Assembly (NCBI GenBank): GCA_035515475.1
Contig: DATJBF010000074.1
Span: forward strand, 1 to 39,680
Length of the DNA: 39,680 nucleotides
Reading direction: 5' to 3'
Source: DATJBF01 sp035515475
GTDB taxonomy: Bacteria; Verrucomicrobiota; Verrucomicrobiia; Palsa-1439
Positions 14,732-23,750 of this stretch are shown here, one piece after another (position 1 is the stretch's first letter; every line of letters begins with the position of its first letter). Position numbers and translations under genes: made by a program. The notes beneath the pieces were generated by a model, which was not told the origin of the DNA, did not search any database, and saw only the letters and a list, made by a program, of their open reading frames with translations.

Positions 14732-16870
14732 TCAGCGTTGCAGTGGGGCGACCTCGATGCGCAGGTTTTTCACGGCGACCGCCAACGGCCGCTGGTCCGG
14801 CGGCAGCACGGCGGGAGGATCCTGGCTCACGAAGTCGATCAGGTTATCTCCCTTCTTGAGCGTTACTCGAACAGGCGACAAGGAGTGGGCCGCCCATTTT
14901 CCCGCGCGAATTTCCAGACTGTCCACGTTGGTTCCGTTGGCAACCACGTCGATGTGATTGGTCGGTCGAGCCGAATAGATCTCACCGCTCAGAGTGACGG
15001 TCTCGTCCGCTGACGCCGTCACGGCGACCCGCCCGCGGCCCGCTGTCCAGCACAACCAGTCGTCGCCGTTGTGCTCAACCTGGTGCCAGCCCGAGAACAA
15101 CGTGAAGGCAAGAGAGTTCTTTCCGATCGCGGGAATCACCGCCGGGTCCGTGGCCAACCACAGGAACAACCCTGAATCAGTCTCTCCGTATTTTTTGATG
15201 GGGATCAGATTCCGTTGTTCTGGCAGTGAACGGTTCAGAGCCAGAATATAGACGAACCCGCACCGGTCCCGTGCGGCCAGTTGTCGGATACGCGACGGAT
15301 CAATTTGCGGAGACGGGAGGATCCGCAGGCCCCGCAACTGCAACACGGGCAAGACCCAGGAGTTCCCGCCCGCGGACAGCAGCACGGGCGTGCGGCCAAT
15401 CTGTTTGCGGCGCGCGTCGAGGTCATCAATAATCTCCGACATGGCCGGTCGTTCTTTCAGAGTCATCGATCGCCTGTCCGTCACCGAGCACCAGAGGTCC
15501 CGCGGTGTCTTGTTGAAGGAATAGAGCGGGAAAAGAACCGCGGCGCCCACGGCCACCAAGAGAAAGCCGCCTCGTCTGAGAATGCCCCAAGCTCCGGGAC
15601 CGGTGAGGAAGATTGTGCCGGCGAGCGTGAACAGCAGGAACGGGAGCATGAGGAAGCGCATGTTCCAGGGCATCCAGGCCACCGTTGCGCATAGGAGGAT
15701 GAGACTGCCGAATCCGGCCAGGCAGAGTCGCCAGAGAACATCCCGGACCGGGTGTGTGAATAGAATCCAGACGGCCAACCACAAGCTGATGGTGCCGAGC
15801 GGACCGAAAGCACTGCCTGATTCCCAGCCGTTCTTGACAAACTCGAGGTTGGAATCGTTGAAATCCGGACGGTATCCCTTGTTTTCGAGGTGGAGCGTTT
15901 GCAGGATGGTCCGGCAAATCGTTTCCAGCCGGGCCGTGAAGGGGCTGTGCGGGCTGACGAGATCCTGGCCGAGGTCCGTGGAGCCGATAACGTAGCGAAT
16001 GAAGTTCGCCAATGTTCCGGCGAAGCCGTCGTGGTTGGCGTGGCTGACGATATGGGGCGTTCCGATGGGATTGCCAAAAATTCTTTGATTGTTCCAATAG
16101 GTCTCGATGCTTCCCAGGAGGACAACGCTGAGCAGCGAGACCCCCAGGAAGCGCATGACCATTCGTTTGTCTGATCGGAGCCGCCAGACCGTGTAGGCCG
16201 AGAGGAGGATGAAGAACGGCACGCCGGTGGATTTCGCACCGGCCGCGAAACCAAGACCGGCTGCCCCGAAAAAAAGGAATCGGAACAGTTTCTCCTGTTG
16301 GAAGCGGTAGAGCGCGTACACCCAACAGCCGATGCCGAACACGACGCCCAAGTCGTTCTTCGTGCTGGTAGCCTGGAACACAACCGTCGGCAGCGCCAGC
16401 ATGGCTAGGCAGCAGTACCAGGCGGTCCGCGCGTCAAAGCGCCCCGACACCATGCGGAAGACGATCACCATCAAACCAATGAAACAGGCGAAGCTGGGCA
16501 GGGCGCAGCCCCAGCCCAACGACAAGAAGGGAAAATGAATGGCGTCGAATCCCCAGGGAAACGCCACTTGCCGGTCCGCGTTCCACCCCGGGTTTCCAAA
16601 GAGGCCACCCTGATTCGCGATCAGCAGCCGTGCGAGGTTATAGGCTTGGGAATCCCAGATGGTCACGGGAACAACCACTGCGTAGGCGGTCCAATAAGCG
16701 AGCAGCACGAGGACCGCGACCTGGACGAGTCGAGTCTCGGTGGATCGGGTTGTTGATGGATCCGGTCTCACTTTAGAATCAGAATCAGTCGCGAGATTAC
16801 CGACAACGCAGCGAGGCAAATCAAGATGACGAAGGGCAGGTTCTCCAGACGCCCACACCATCGCGTCCAT
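14732..16870 (-). CDS. GT-C membrane glycosyltransferase with C-terminal shared module
   Basis: A protein of 712 residues. A helix at about 48-70 leads to IWDSQAYNLARLL (71-83), the acidic first-loop motif of membrane glycosyltransferases of the RgtA-D/PMT-like type. About ten further helices run to residue 465, and a soluble domain follows. Residues 594-712 carry a module starting GWHQVEHNGDDWLCWTAGRG and ending RPLAVAVKNL. The same module ends the SGNH protein upstream and the methyltransferase at 20454-21701. It is predicted to be beta-rich and may bind the glycan. The ATG at 16870 has GAGAG upstream. A 137-base gap separates it from the SGNH gene. The transferred sugar is unknown. Confidence 0.8.
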   Translation of the reverse strand: MDAMVWASGEPALRHLDLPRCVVGNLATDSDSKVRPDPSTTRSTETRLVQVAVLVLLAYWTAYAVVVPVTIWDSQAYNLARLLIANQGGLFGNPGWNADRQVAFPWGFDAIHFPFLSLGWGCALPSFACFIGLMVIVFRMVSGRFDARTAWYCCLAMLALPTVVFQATSTKNDLGVVFGIGCWVYALYRFQQEKLFRFLFFGAAGLGFAAGAKSTGVPFFILLSAYTVWRLRSDKRMVMRFLGVSLLSVVLLGSIETYWNNQRIFGNPIGTPHIVSHANHDGFAGTLANFIRYVIGSTDLGQDLVSPHSPFTARLETICRTILQTLHLENKGYRPDFNDSNLEFVKNGWESGSAFGPLGTISLWLAVWILFTHPVRDVLWRLCLAGFGSLILLCATVAWMPWNMRFLMLPFLLFTLAGTIFLTGPGAWGILRRGGFLLVAVGAAVLFPLYSFNKTPRDLWCSVTDRRSMTLKERPAMSEIIDDLDARRKQIGRTPVLLSAGGNSWVLPVLQLRGLRILPSPQIDPSRIRQLAARDRCGFVYILALNRSLPEQRNLIPIKKYGETDSGLFLWLATDPAVIPAIGKNSLAFTLFSGWHQVEHNGDDWLCWTAGRGRVAVTASADETVTLSGEIYSARPTNHIDVVANGTNVDSLEIRAGKWAAHSLSPVRVTLKKGDNLIDFVSQDPPAVLPPDQRPLAVAVKNLRIEVAPLQR

Positions 16871-17007
16871 CGGGCGACTCTCTGTATACGGCAGGCCGGG
16901 TCCATGGATATCAGTGCAGACCGATATTGTTGACTTCCTTGGGCAGGGTCAATCGCAAACCCGCGGCAGCTCGAGAGGGAGAATTGGATCGAACACTCAG
17001 TCGAAGA

Positions 17008-18924
17008 TCAACGAGCATCGACTTCCACGAGACGCAGATTCTTTATGGCGACCGCCAACGGACGGGGATCCGACGGTTGAACGAGCGGCGGCTTCTCGCT
17101 GACGAATTCGATGGAATTCTGTCCCGACTTCAGCGGGAGACGCAGGGGCCCGAAGGATCGGAACGCCCATTCGGGCCAGTCGACCGCCAACGTCTTGATC
17201 TTCTCCCCGTTGACGATCACGTCGACGTTGTTGGGCCGCCGGGCGGACAGAATTTCGCCGGAGAGGCTGCCGGTGGTTTCTCTGTCCGTTTGCACGATGA
17301 GACGCCCGCGGCCATCGGTCCAGCACAGCCAATCCCGTCCGCTGCGCTCGACCGGGTGCCAGCCGGAGGCAAACTGGAAGGCGAGAGCCGCCCGATCCGG
17401 GGGAATTGCGCCTTCGGGCAGGAGTTTGACCTGGAGATCGGAGACCCCCAGCAGCAAGGGGCGGCGGTCGCCGTTCGGTTGTTCGAGCACGGTCGGCTTG
17501 TCCTGTGGGGTGAGACACACTTCGCTGAGTCCTGCATCCACGGGAAATGAGATTGCGACCTGCGGATATTGCTCGATGAGAACGAGACGGGAGTATTTGT
17601 GCGCGGCTTTCAGCAAGAGAGTCCTCTGGGGAGACCCCGGCGCGCTGGGACCGGCCTCGGCGTGAAACGTGATGAGCGCCGTGCCGGCTCTGGTCGACCG
17701 GATGCTCAGGCAGGTGTCGCCGTCTCCGATCCAGAAGAAGGGTTTGCCGTCGACCAGTTCCAGTCCATTGGGATTGTTGACGCCGGCGAGTTCGACGTGG
17801 TCTGGGCTCTCGCGGTTGACCGCACGGGCCTGTTCTTCGGCGGGCAGGCGGGCGGCAAACAGCTTGCGGACGGCTTCCTGGGTGGCGTGCGAACCATCAA
17901 AGAAGGCAGTCTCGTCGAGTCCGAAGTCGGCCGGATTGTAGGACCCAACGAGCGTGAGACCTTTGCGTCGGGCCAGTTCTTCATAGTACTTCTGTTCCCC
18001 GACGATGATCCGGTCTTGCGGTGAGTCCACCATCAACGCGTAGGCTTTCGGGTGGTAGGGCGGCAGATACAGCACGGCGCGAACGCCATCGTGCGCGAGT
18101 TGATCGAGAAACGCTTCGAGGACCTTTTGGCATTCGGGATCGATGCTCTGGGGAATACCGGCGGGCTTCCGGGCGTATTCGATGGCCAGAGCCGTGACGT
18201 GTTCGCGGTCCCGCGTGTGCTCGACGTATTCGGGATAAATGGCGCTGCCGTCCGTGAGCAGGGTTTCGCCCATGGGGAGCGTGCCTTCCTGCCAGACGAA
18301 GCAACTGTCCTTGTGTTCCGTCGGATGCCTCAGCCGGTCCGCCCACGTGTAGAAGGAAGTTTGAAAATAGCCGAGTGAGAGGAACTCGGAGAAGTCCGCG
18401 CGAATGCTGCTGCGGATGTCCATCGGCCGTGACTTCCCGCGGGTGGGGGACAAGACCCAGCGTTCCAGTTGCTGTTTGTGTGCGTTGAGGGTTTTCCAAA
18501 CGGACGAGTAGTCGCGCATCAGGATCCACGGACTCAACTCCACGACTGCGATGGAGGGGATCAACCTCTTCTGTCGGTACATTTGGTAGATGGCCAGGTA
18601 GTCCACCAGGCCGGCGCCGGCGATGCTGTTGTTGAAGAACGAGAGCGTCGGGAAGGAATCGGAGCGGATCAATTTGGAGCGGCTCGAACCGAGGACCAGC
18701 ACGTCCTTTCGTGTTTTCAAGCCGTCGACGAAGAACTTGATGTAGGCGGCCTCATTCGGGTTGGAGATGTTGGTCACGCGTTTGCCGTCGAGAACGAGTT
18801 GCGCGATGTCGTATTCGTACTGGTCGGCATTGCGCAAGTGGACCGGATCCACGAACCAGTTGAATCCGACCACCATGAGGGGAACGGGAACGAGCAACAG
18901 GGTTTTGAGCCAGAATCGTTTCAT
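17008..18924 (-). CDS. SGNH/AlgX-like protein, partner of MBOAT, with two C-terminal beta modules
   Basis: A protein of 638 residues. A single N-terminal helix (6-22) probably anchors it with the rest in the periplasm. LGSSRSK (78-84) is the block I Ser motif, and DGSHAT (343-348) gives the Asp-x-x-His of SGNH/AlgX-type O-acetyltransferases. Residues about 376-502 form one beta-rich domain that ends DRRPLLLGVSDLQV. Residues 521-638 are the module shared with two other proteins of the locus, ending with PRPLAVAIKNL. The gene starts 6 bases after the MBOAT stop, so the two are almost certainly one system: the MBOAT moves acyl groups across the membrane and this protein places them on the glycan. 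Two tail domains in one protein suggest an internal duplication. Confidence 0.82.
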   Translation of the reverse strand: MKRFWLKTLLLVPVPLMVVGFNWFVDPVHLRNADQYEYDIAQLVLDGKRVTNISNPNEAAYIKFFVDGLKTRKDVLVLGSSRSKLIRSDSFPTLSFFNNSIAGAGLVDYLAIYQMYRQKRLIPSIAVVELSPWILMRDYSSVWKTLNAHKQQLERWVLSPTRGKSRPMDIRSSIRADFSEFLSLGYFQTSFYTWADRLRHPTEHKDSCFVWQEGTLPMGETLLTDGSAIYPEYVEHTRDREHVTALAIEYARKPAGIPQSIDPECQKVLEAFLDQLAHDGVRAVLYLPPYHPKAYALMVDSPQDRIIVGEQKYYEELARRKGLTLVGSYNPADFGLDETAFFDGSHATQEAVRKLFAARLPAEEQARAVNRESPDHVELAGVNNPNGLELVDGKPFFWIGDGDTCLSIRSTRAGTALITFHAEAGPSAPGSPQRTLLLKAAHKYSRLVLIEQYPQVAISFPVDAGLSEVCLTPQDKPTVLEQPNGDRRPLLLGVSDLQVKLLPEGAIPPDRAALAFQFASGWHPVERSGRDWLCWTDGRGRLIVQTDRETTGSLSGEILSARRPNNVDVIVNGEKIKTLAVDWPEWAFRSFGPLRLPLKSGQNSIEFVSEKPPLVQPSDPRPLAVAIKNLRLVEVDAR

Positions 18925-18930
18925 GGCGGT

Positions 18931-20430
18931 CTAGAACTGGAAGTAGATGAACGCGGACTGTTCGAACACGCCCAGAAGCAGGATGTTCAAGACCATGGCG
19001 TAGTAAAGACCCCAGCGCAGCCAGGCTGGTCGACCCGAGAGCAGATGTTCCACCGTTCCCTCGCGCTGCGCAATCTGAATGAGTTCGAGTGCCGCGACCT
19101 CTGCGGCGGCGATGGCGAGAATGTGGAACCCGGTCAAGTGGGGGAAAAGAATCTTGAGCTGGAGATTCGAGCCCAGGGTCGCGAAGAGTTGTTCCGACAA
19201 CATGGTGAGGCTGGTGTTTCCGTAGCCGCGGAACAGGTGCGATCCGATGTACAGGGCATTGGATAGCGTATTTGCCCGAAAGAAGATCCACGCGAACGAA
19301 GCCAGGCTGAAGGTGCTGGCGACCTGCAGGGCCCCGCGGAACGTGGGCACCCGATCCAGCCCAAGCCAACGAACGAGGCGGCCGCGGAAGTTCCGCGTCC
19401 AGATGGAAACCACCACGTACATCCCGTGGAGCCCGCCCCAGATGACAAACGTCCAGTTGGCGCCGTGCCACAGGCCGCTGACGAGGAAGGTGATGAGCAG
19501 GTTGCCGTACCAGCGTCGCGGGGCCACGCGGTTGCCGCCGAGCGGGATGTAGAGATAATCGCGGAACCACGTGGACAGCGAGATGTGCCAGCGATGCCAG
19601 AACTCCGCGACCGATTTGGCGGAGTAAGGGCGGTCGAAGTTTTTCCGGAAGTTGAATCCCATCACGCGAGCGGCCCCGATGGCGATGTCGGAGTAGCCCG
19701 AGAAATCGCAGTAAATCTGGTAGCCGAACGCGAGGGTTGCCAGCAGCAGCAACGGTCCGGGGTAGTCGGTGGGGTGGTTGAAAACGGGGTTGGCCAGATG
19801 CGCGAACCGGTCGGCAATAACCATTTTCTTGAAGAAGCCCCAGAGCATCAGGCGGAGTCCGCTCACGCTCCGGTCGTAGTCGAACGTGTGCTTTTCGTGA
19901 AACTGGTGCAGCATGTTCTGTGGTCGCTCGATGGGGCCGGCGACCAATTGCGGGTAGAACATCACGTACAACGCGACGATGCCGAAGTGCCGCTCGGCCC
20001 GTTGATTTCCCCGGTAGACCTCGATGGTATAGGCCATCGATTGGAAGGTGTGGAACGAGAGCCCGATGGGCAGGATGATATTGAGCGCCTTGACGGGGTA
20101 GTTCCAATGCAGCCAGGCGGCCAGCGCGGCGAGGTTGGCGTCCAGAAAATTGAGGTACTTGAAGGTCGCCAGCGCCCCCACATTGGCACAGATGCTGGCC
20201 ACCAGGAACCGTTTGCGCCGTGCGCCCTGCGAGCCTTCGATCAGAATGGCGGAGAAATAGTCGACGACGATGGTGAAACACAGAATGAGTATGTAGGCGG
20301 GGATGAACACCATGTAGAAGTAGCAACTGGCTGCCAGCAGCCACGCCCACCGGTAGCGATGGGGCAACGCGAAGAACCCGAGCGTGACGATGGGGAAAAA
20401 GAAGCAAAACTGGAGCGAATTAAATAGCAT
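18931..20430 (-). CDS. MBOAT-family membrane O-acyltransferase
   Basis: A polytopic protein of 499 residues. EFWHRWHISLSTWFRDYLY, then IPLGGNR, is the MBOAT signature, and SGLWHGANWTFVIWGGLHG carries the catalytic His. GPIERPQ and YCDFSGYSDIAIG are further family blocks, as in AlgI and DltB. The frame is open 21 codons further upstream, but that would run into the preceding gene; the ATG at 20430, 23 bases after the methyltransferase stop, gives the expected hydrophobic start MLFNSLQFCFFFPIV. It should pass acyl (usually acetyl) groups across the inner membrane to the SGNH protein encoded 6 bases downstream. The target is probably the exported polysaccharide. Confidence 0.92.
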   Translation of the reverse strand: MLFNSLQFCFFFPIVTLGFFALPHRYRWAWLLAASCYFYMVFIPAYILILCFTIVVDYFSAILIEGSQGARRKRFLVASICANVGALATFKYLNFLDANLAALAAWLHWNYPVKALNIILPIGLSFHTFQSMAYTIEVYRGNQRAERHFGIVALYVMFYPQLVAGPIERPQNMLHQFHEKHTFDYDRSVSGLRLMLWGFFKKMVIADRFAHLANPVFNHPTDYPGPLLLLATLAFGYQIYCDFSGYSDIAIGAARVMGFNFRKNFDRPYSAKSVAEFWHRWHISLSTWFRDYLYIPLGGNRVAPRRWYGNLLITFLVSGLWHGANWTFVIWGGLHGMYVVVSIWTRNFRGRLVRWLGLDRVPTFRGALQVASTFSLASFAWIFFRANTLSNALYIGSHLFRGYGNTSLTMLSEQLFATLGSNLQLKILFPHLTGFHILAIAAAEVAALELIQIAQREGTVEHLLSGRPAWLRWGLYYAMVLNILLLGVFEQSAFIYFQF

Positions 20431-20453
20431 ACGGGTGAATCTGTTGGGGCAGC

Positions 20454-21701
20454 TTACCTCGGCGGATCTCCCCGGGGCGGCAGCACCGGCCACTCGTGGT
20501 CACCGAGCCTGAGGGTAAGGTTCTTCACCGCGACGGCCAGCAGCCGGTCGTCATTCGGCGGCGTGAGCGCGGGATTGCGGCTGGCGATCTCGACCACATT
20601 TTCCCCGGCCTCGAGGGGAAGGGCAACAGGCGGAATCTCCCCAAACGAGTCCCAGGTGACGTCGATCGTCGCCACGCGGTTGCCGTTGACGGCAATCTCG
20701 GCGTTGTTCGGGTGTTGGATGGAGTACAGTTGCCCCTGCAGACGCGACTCGCATCGTCTCGGGCTGGGGATGCGGATTTCGCCGCGGCCCGGAGTCCAGC
20801 ACCACCAGTCGGACCCGCTTCGTTCGACCCCGTGCCATCCGTTGGTCAGGCGCGGAAGTCCCTCGGCGGGACGGGCGGCGACGAACGTGCATTCGTATCG
20901 GAACTCGTCGCGCTCGGCGAGCGGGCCGAGTACCGCCTTGTGGAGCGGCGCCTCGTCGTCGAATTGCGCATGGTGTTTCGCGTTGTCCCACGGATCGGCA
21001 AAGAAATGGGTAACGACCTCGAGGCCGGCGATGCGCAACAGTTCCTGCAATTCGTGGAACGAAAAAATGTGCCGGTGGCGGCTTTCGATCGGCTCGGCAA
21101 AATCAACATCGGGATACGTCATCCCGTTGAGCAGGTAGAGCACGCGGTGCCAATGTTGCATGTTTGGCGTGGACAACAGCAGGTGTCCGTCGGGTTTGAG
21201 AACACGATTGATTTCCCGAAAGAGGGAGAGCGGCGATTGTTGGAAATGCTCGACCACTTCAAAACAAAGGACGGCGTCGCACGAGCGCGACTCGGCAGGC
21301 AGCGCGTCCCGGGTGAGGTCGCGCAGATACACGTCCATCGCGTGCCGCCAACCGCCGCTCTGTTCGTACACGGCGGTGAACTTGTTGCGTTTGTCCCGTG
21401 GACTGTACGTGCTGCCGACGACGTCGGCCTGCAGGAACCGCGCGAACAACAGTTCCAGTTGGTTGGGCATGCTGCCCACGCTGAAGATCCGCGCGCCCTG
21501 GGGAAGCAGCGGGGCCAATCGGTTCATCACGAGGGCGAACCGCCGGGCGTGCGTGCGCGCATAGAATTCGCTGGCGCGCTGCTGCTCTTCGGTCAGGGCC
21601 AGGTCGTGGCGCCGGAGGCTCAAGCAGAGATCGAGGATCTCCTCCTCGCTCAGGGACGCCGGCGTTGCTGGCTCAGCTCTCGTCGAAGGGGATGCGAGCA
21701 T
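20454..21701 (-). CDS. SAM-dependent methyltransferase with C-terminal shared module
   Basis: A protein of 415 residues. Residues 60-280 fit a class I methyltransferase: AVLCFEVVEHFQQSPLSLF (143-161) and INRVLKPDGHLLLSTPN are clear Methyltransf_11/23-type blocks. Motif I is unusual, reading IFSVGSMPNQ where DxGCGxG would be expected, so SAM binding deserves checking. Residues 288-415 are the module GWHGVERSGSDWWCWTPGRG to LAVAVKNL, shared with the GT-C and SGNH proteins of the locus. A polar Pro-rich end follows. There is no signal peptide, so this copy of the module should be cytoplasmic, unlike the one on the SGNH protein. It probably methylates a sugar of the glycan. Confidence 0.8.
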   Translation of the reverse strand: MLASPSTRAEPATPASLSEEEILDLCLSLRRHDLALTEEQQRASEFYARTHARRFALVMNRLAPLLPQGARIFSVGSMPNQLELLFARFLQADVVGSTYSPRDKRNKFTAVYEQSGGWRHAMDVYLRDLTRDALPAESRSCDAVLCFEVVEHFQQSPLSLFREINRVLKPDGHLLLSTPNMQHWHRVLYLLNGMTYPDVDFAEPIESRHRHIFSFHELQELLRIAGLEVVTHFFADPWDNAKHHAQFDDEAPLHKAVLGPLAERDEFRYECTFVAARPAEGLPRLTNGWHGVERSGSDWWCWTPGRGEIRIPSPRRCESRLQGQLYSIQHPNNAEIAVNGNRVATIDVTWDSFGEIPPVALPLEAGENVVEIASRNPALTPPNDDRLLAVAVKNLTLRLGDHEWPVLPPRGDPPR

Positions 21702-21773
21702 TGGTGGTTTCCCGGAATGGCGATTGACGCACGACCCTGGCGGCGCCGAGGTCTTGGGTCGGGTGTTCCGGCG

Positions 21774-22790
21774 CTAGTACCGATTGACGACCGCTTCCTT
21801 TCCTTTGCCGCTGACGATTTGGTCGTAGATCCAGGCATACGTCTTCTCCAGGCCGTCCCGGAGGGGAATCTTCGGTTCCCAGTCGAGCATCTTGCGGATC
21901 AAGGTGTTCTCGCTGTTGCGGCCGTTGACGCCCTTGGGGGCGTTCAGATTGTACGCGCGCTGCAGTTTGACACCGGCGATGTCTTCGACGATGTCCACCA
22001 GTTGGTTGATCGAGACCTTCTCCTCGCTGCCGAGGTTGATGGGGAAGGTGATCTGTTCGTCGTTCATAATCGCCTGCGTTCCGCGGAGGCAGTCGTCGAT
22101 ATACATGAAACTCCGGGTCTGGTTGCCCGAGCCCCAAATCTCAATCTCGTGCCGGCCGGCCAGTTTCGCCTGGATGACTTTGCGACAAATGGCCGCGGGA
22201 GCCTTCTCGCGTCCGCCGTCGAACGTGCCGTGCGGGCCATAGACGTTGTGGTAACGCGCGACGCGGGTCACCAGGCCGAAGTCTTCCGTGAAATGACGGC
22301 ACATCCGTTCGCCAAAGAGTTTCTCCCACCCGTAGCCGTCTTCGGGCATGGCGGGATAAGCATCCTCTTCCTTCAAGCCCGTGATGCTCGGATCGGTTTG
22401 CTTGTCGTGGGCATAAACGCAGGCCGACGACGAGAAGAAATAACGGCGCACGCCGGCGGCGCGCGCGGCCATCAGCAAATGGGTGTTGATGAGAACGCTC
22501 AACATACACAATGCCTTGTTGTTCTCGATGAATCCCATGCCGCCCATGTCGGCTGCGAGGTTGAAAACGAAAGCACAATCCCTCACGGCACGCTGGCAAG
22601 CGGCTCGTCCCTGCAAGTTCAGACGCAGGTTCTCCACGTCGTCGAAGCGCTGGTACCAATGCTTCGGGGGCTTGATGTCCACCGCGCGTATCTGGGTGTA
22701 TCCCTGACGGCGGAGGTCGGCCACGAGATGTCCTCCGATGAATCCCCCGGCCCCGCAAACCAAGATTCGTGCATTCTCTGTTGGGGTCAT
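21774..22790 (-). CDS. GDP-mannose 3,5-epimerase-like NAD-dependent epimerase
   Basis: A protein of 338 residues. CGAGGFIGGHL (12-22) is the NAD-binding loop. Blocks typical of GDP-mannose 3,5-epimerase follow: AADMGGMGFIENNKA (80-94), SSSACVY (120-126), DGYGWEKLFGERM (151-163) and YHNVYGPHGTFDGGREKAPA (180-199). Y153 and K157 form the SDR pair; C124 and K197 occupy places like those of the two epimerisation acid/base residues in the plant enzyme. The reaction would turn GDP-D-mannose into GDP-L-galactose, with GDP-L-gulose as a side product. In this locus it most likely provides an L-hexose for the polysaccharide. A related UDP-sugar epimerase is less likely given these blocks. Confidence 0.85.
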   Translation of the reverse strand: MTPTENARILVCGAGGFIGGHLVADLRRQGYTQIRAVDIKPPKHWYQRFDDVENLRLNLQGRAACQRAVRDCAFVFNLAADMGGMGFIENNKALCMLSVLINTHLLMAARAAGVRRYFFSSSACVYAHDKQTDPSITGLKEEDAYPAMPEDGYGWEKLFGERMCRHFTEDFGLVTRVARYHNVYGPHGTFDGGREKAPAAICRKVIQAKLAGRHEIEIWGSGNQTRSFMYIDDCLRGTQAIMNDEQITFPINLGSEEKVSINQLVDIVEDIAGVKLQRAYNLNAPKGVNGRNSENTLIRKMLDWEPKIPLRDGLEKTYAWIYDQIVSGKGKEAVVNRY

Positions 22791-22872
22791 AGACTCGTTC
22801 TCAATCAGTGTTTGTCATGCTTCGCAGGGGAAGCTTATCCGCCGCCGTCCCGCCATTTCAAGGGCAAAGCAT

Positions 22873-23733
22873 TCACGTCGACCCGGCAACGCCCGGCGAC
22901 GGCCCAGGGCCCTTGCGCAAGAGCAGAGACAATCCCTTGGTCATCAATTCGTCGGTGCTGAACGGCACCAGCCGGGTCAGGTACTCCGCAATCGTCCGCT
23001 TGTGGCCAGTGTCCTCGTCCGGTAGATCGCACATCCAGACGATCTCGAGCGGGGAACATCGAAAAACTTCCTTCAGTCTCCGGATGTCGAACCGGTTGAT
23101 CTCGCCGCCGTGATAGATCCAGCGGATGGCCTGTTCCACGTCCAATGGACCATCATCCGGCCAGGGTTGCGTCGCCAAGGCAGCGCGCATCTGGGTCTCG
23201 GTCAGATACAAGTGGCCCCAATCAGGGACCCGTTTGCCGATTGCTCCCAGATGATGCAGGTGGTGGCCGTACGATGCCGTCCAGACCGGCTCGAACGTGA
23301 CGAGGGCGACTCCTCCCGGGCGCAGGACCCGGTGCATTTCCACGAGCACACCGGCGGGATCGAGGAAATGCTCGAAGGTGGAAATGGTGAGGATACAGTC
23401 GAACGCCTCATCCGCAAACTCCAGACGACCGGCATTCATGCGTGTCAATCGACCGACGTTTCCCGCGTCTCCGACGAATTCCACACGGGGCGTTTTCCAG
23501 TGGCGTTCGATGCCGAGATCGACGCCTTCGTATCGGCGAACGCCCTTCGTCAAGGCGGCTTCCAGGGCATAGGCATGTACCGAGGCGCCCACGTCCAGCA
23601 TGGTCCGGTCGGCGAGCGGACAAACGTTATTCAGGTCGTCGATCATCGCATGATTGTAGCGGCGGATGCTGGCGAGATGTGCCTGCGACGCCACCTCGGA
23701 ACGGATGATTTCCTGCAGTTCGCTGAATTCCAT
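22873..23733 (-). CDS. Class I SAM-dependent methyltransferase
   Basis: A protein of 286 residues. MLDVGASVHAYALE (45-58) is motif I, GVDLG (70-74) is the acidic end of strand 2, and FDCILTISTFEHFLDP, then HRVLRPGGVALVTFEP, are the Methyltransf_11 core. There is no membrane segment and no shared tail. It lies 17 bases after the GT2 stop in the minus-strand run. SD-like GGTGGG stands just upstream of the ATG at 23733. The likely acceptor is a hydroxyl of the locus glycan or a chain terminus, which in some Wzt-dependent O-antigens is methylated to signal export; this last point is inference. Confidence 0.82.
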   Translation of the reverse strand: MEFSELQEIIRSEVASQAHLASIRRYNHAMIDDLNNVCPLADRTMLDVGASVHAYALEAALTKGVRRYEGVDLGIERHWKTPRVEFVGDAGNVGRLTRMNAGRLEFADEAFDCILTISTFEHFLDPAGVLVEMHRVLRPGGVALVTFEPVWTASYGHHLHHLGAIGKRVPDWGHLYLTETQMRAALATQPWPDDGPLDVEQAIRWIYHGGEINRFDIRRLKEVFRCSPLEIVWMCDLPDEDTGHKRTIAEYLTRLVPFSTDELMTKGLSLLLRKGPGPSPGVAGST

Positions 23734-23750
23734 TTACGCCCACCCCGCTC

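Noticed and set aside
20496..22961. Very long open frame (821 codons) on the plus strand
   Set aside because: It is antisense to the methyltransferase and GDP-mannose epimerase genes, whose translations show clear families. Its own translation has no domain and the Arg/Val/Gly bias of a GC-rich shadow frame.
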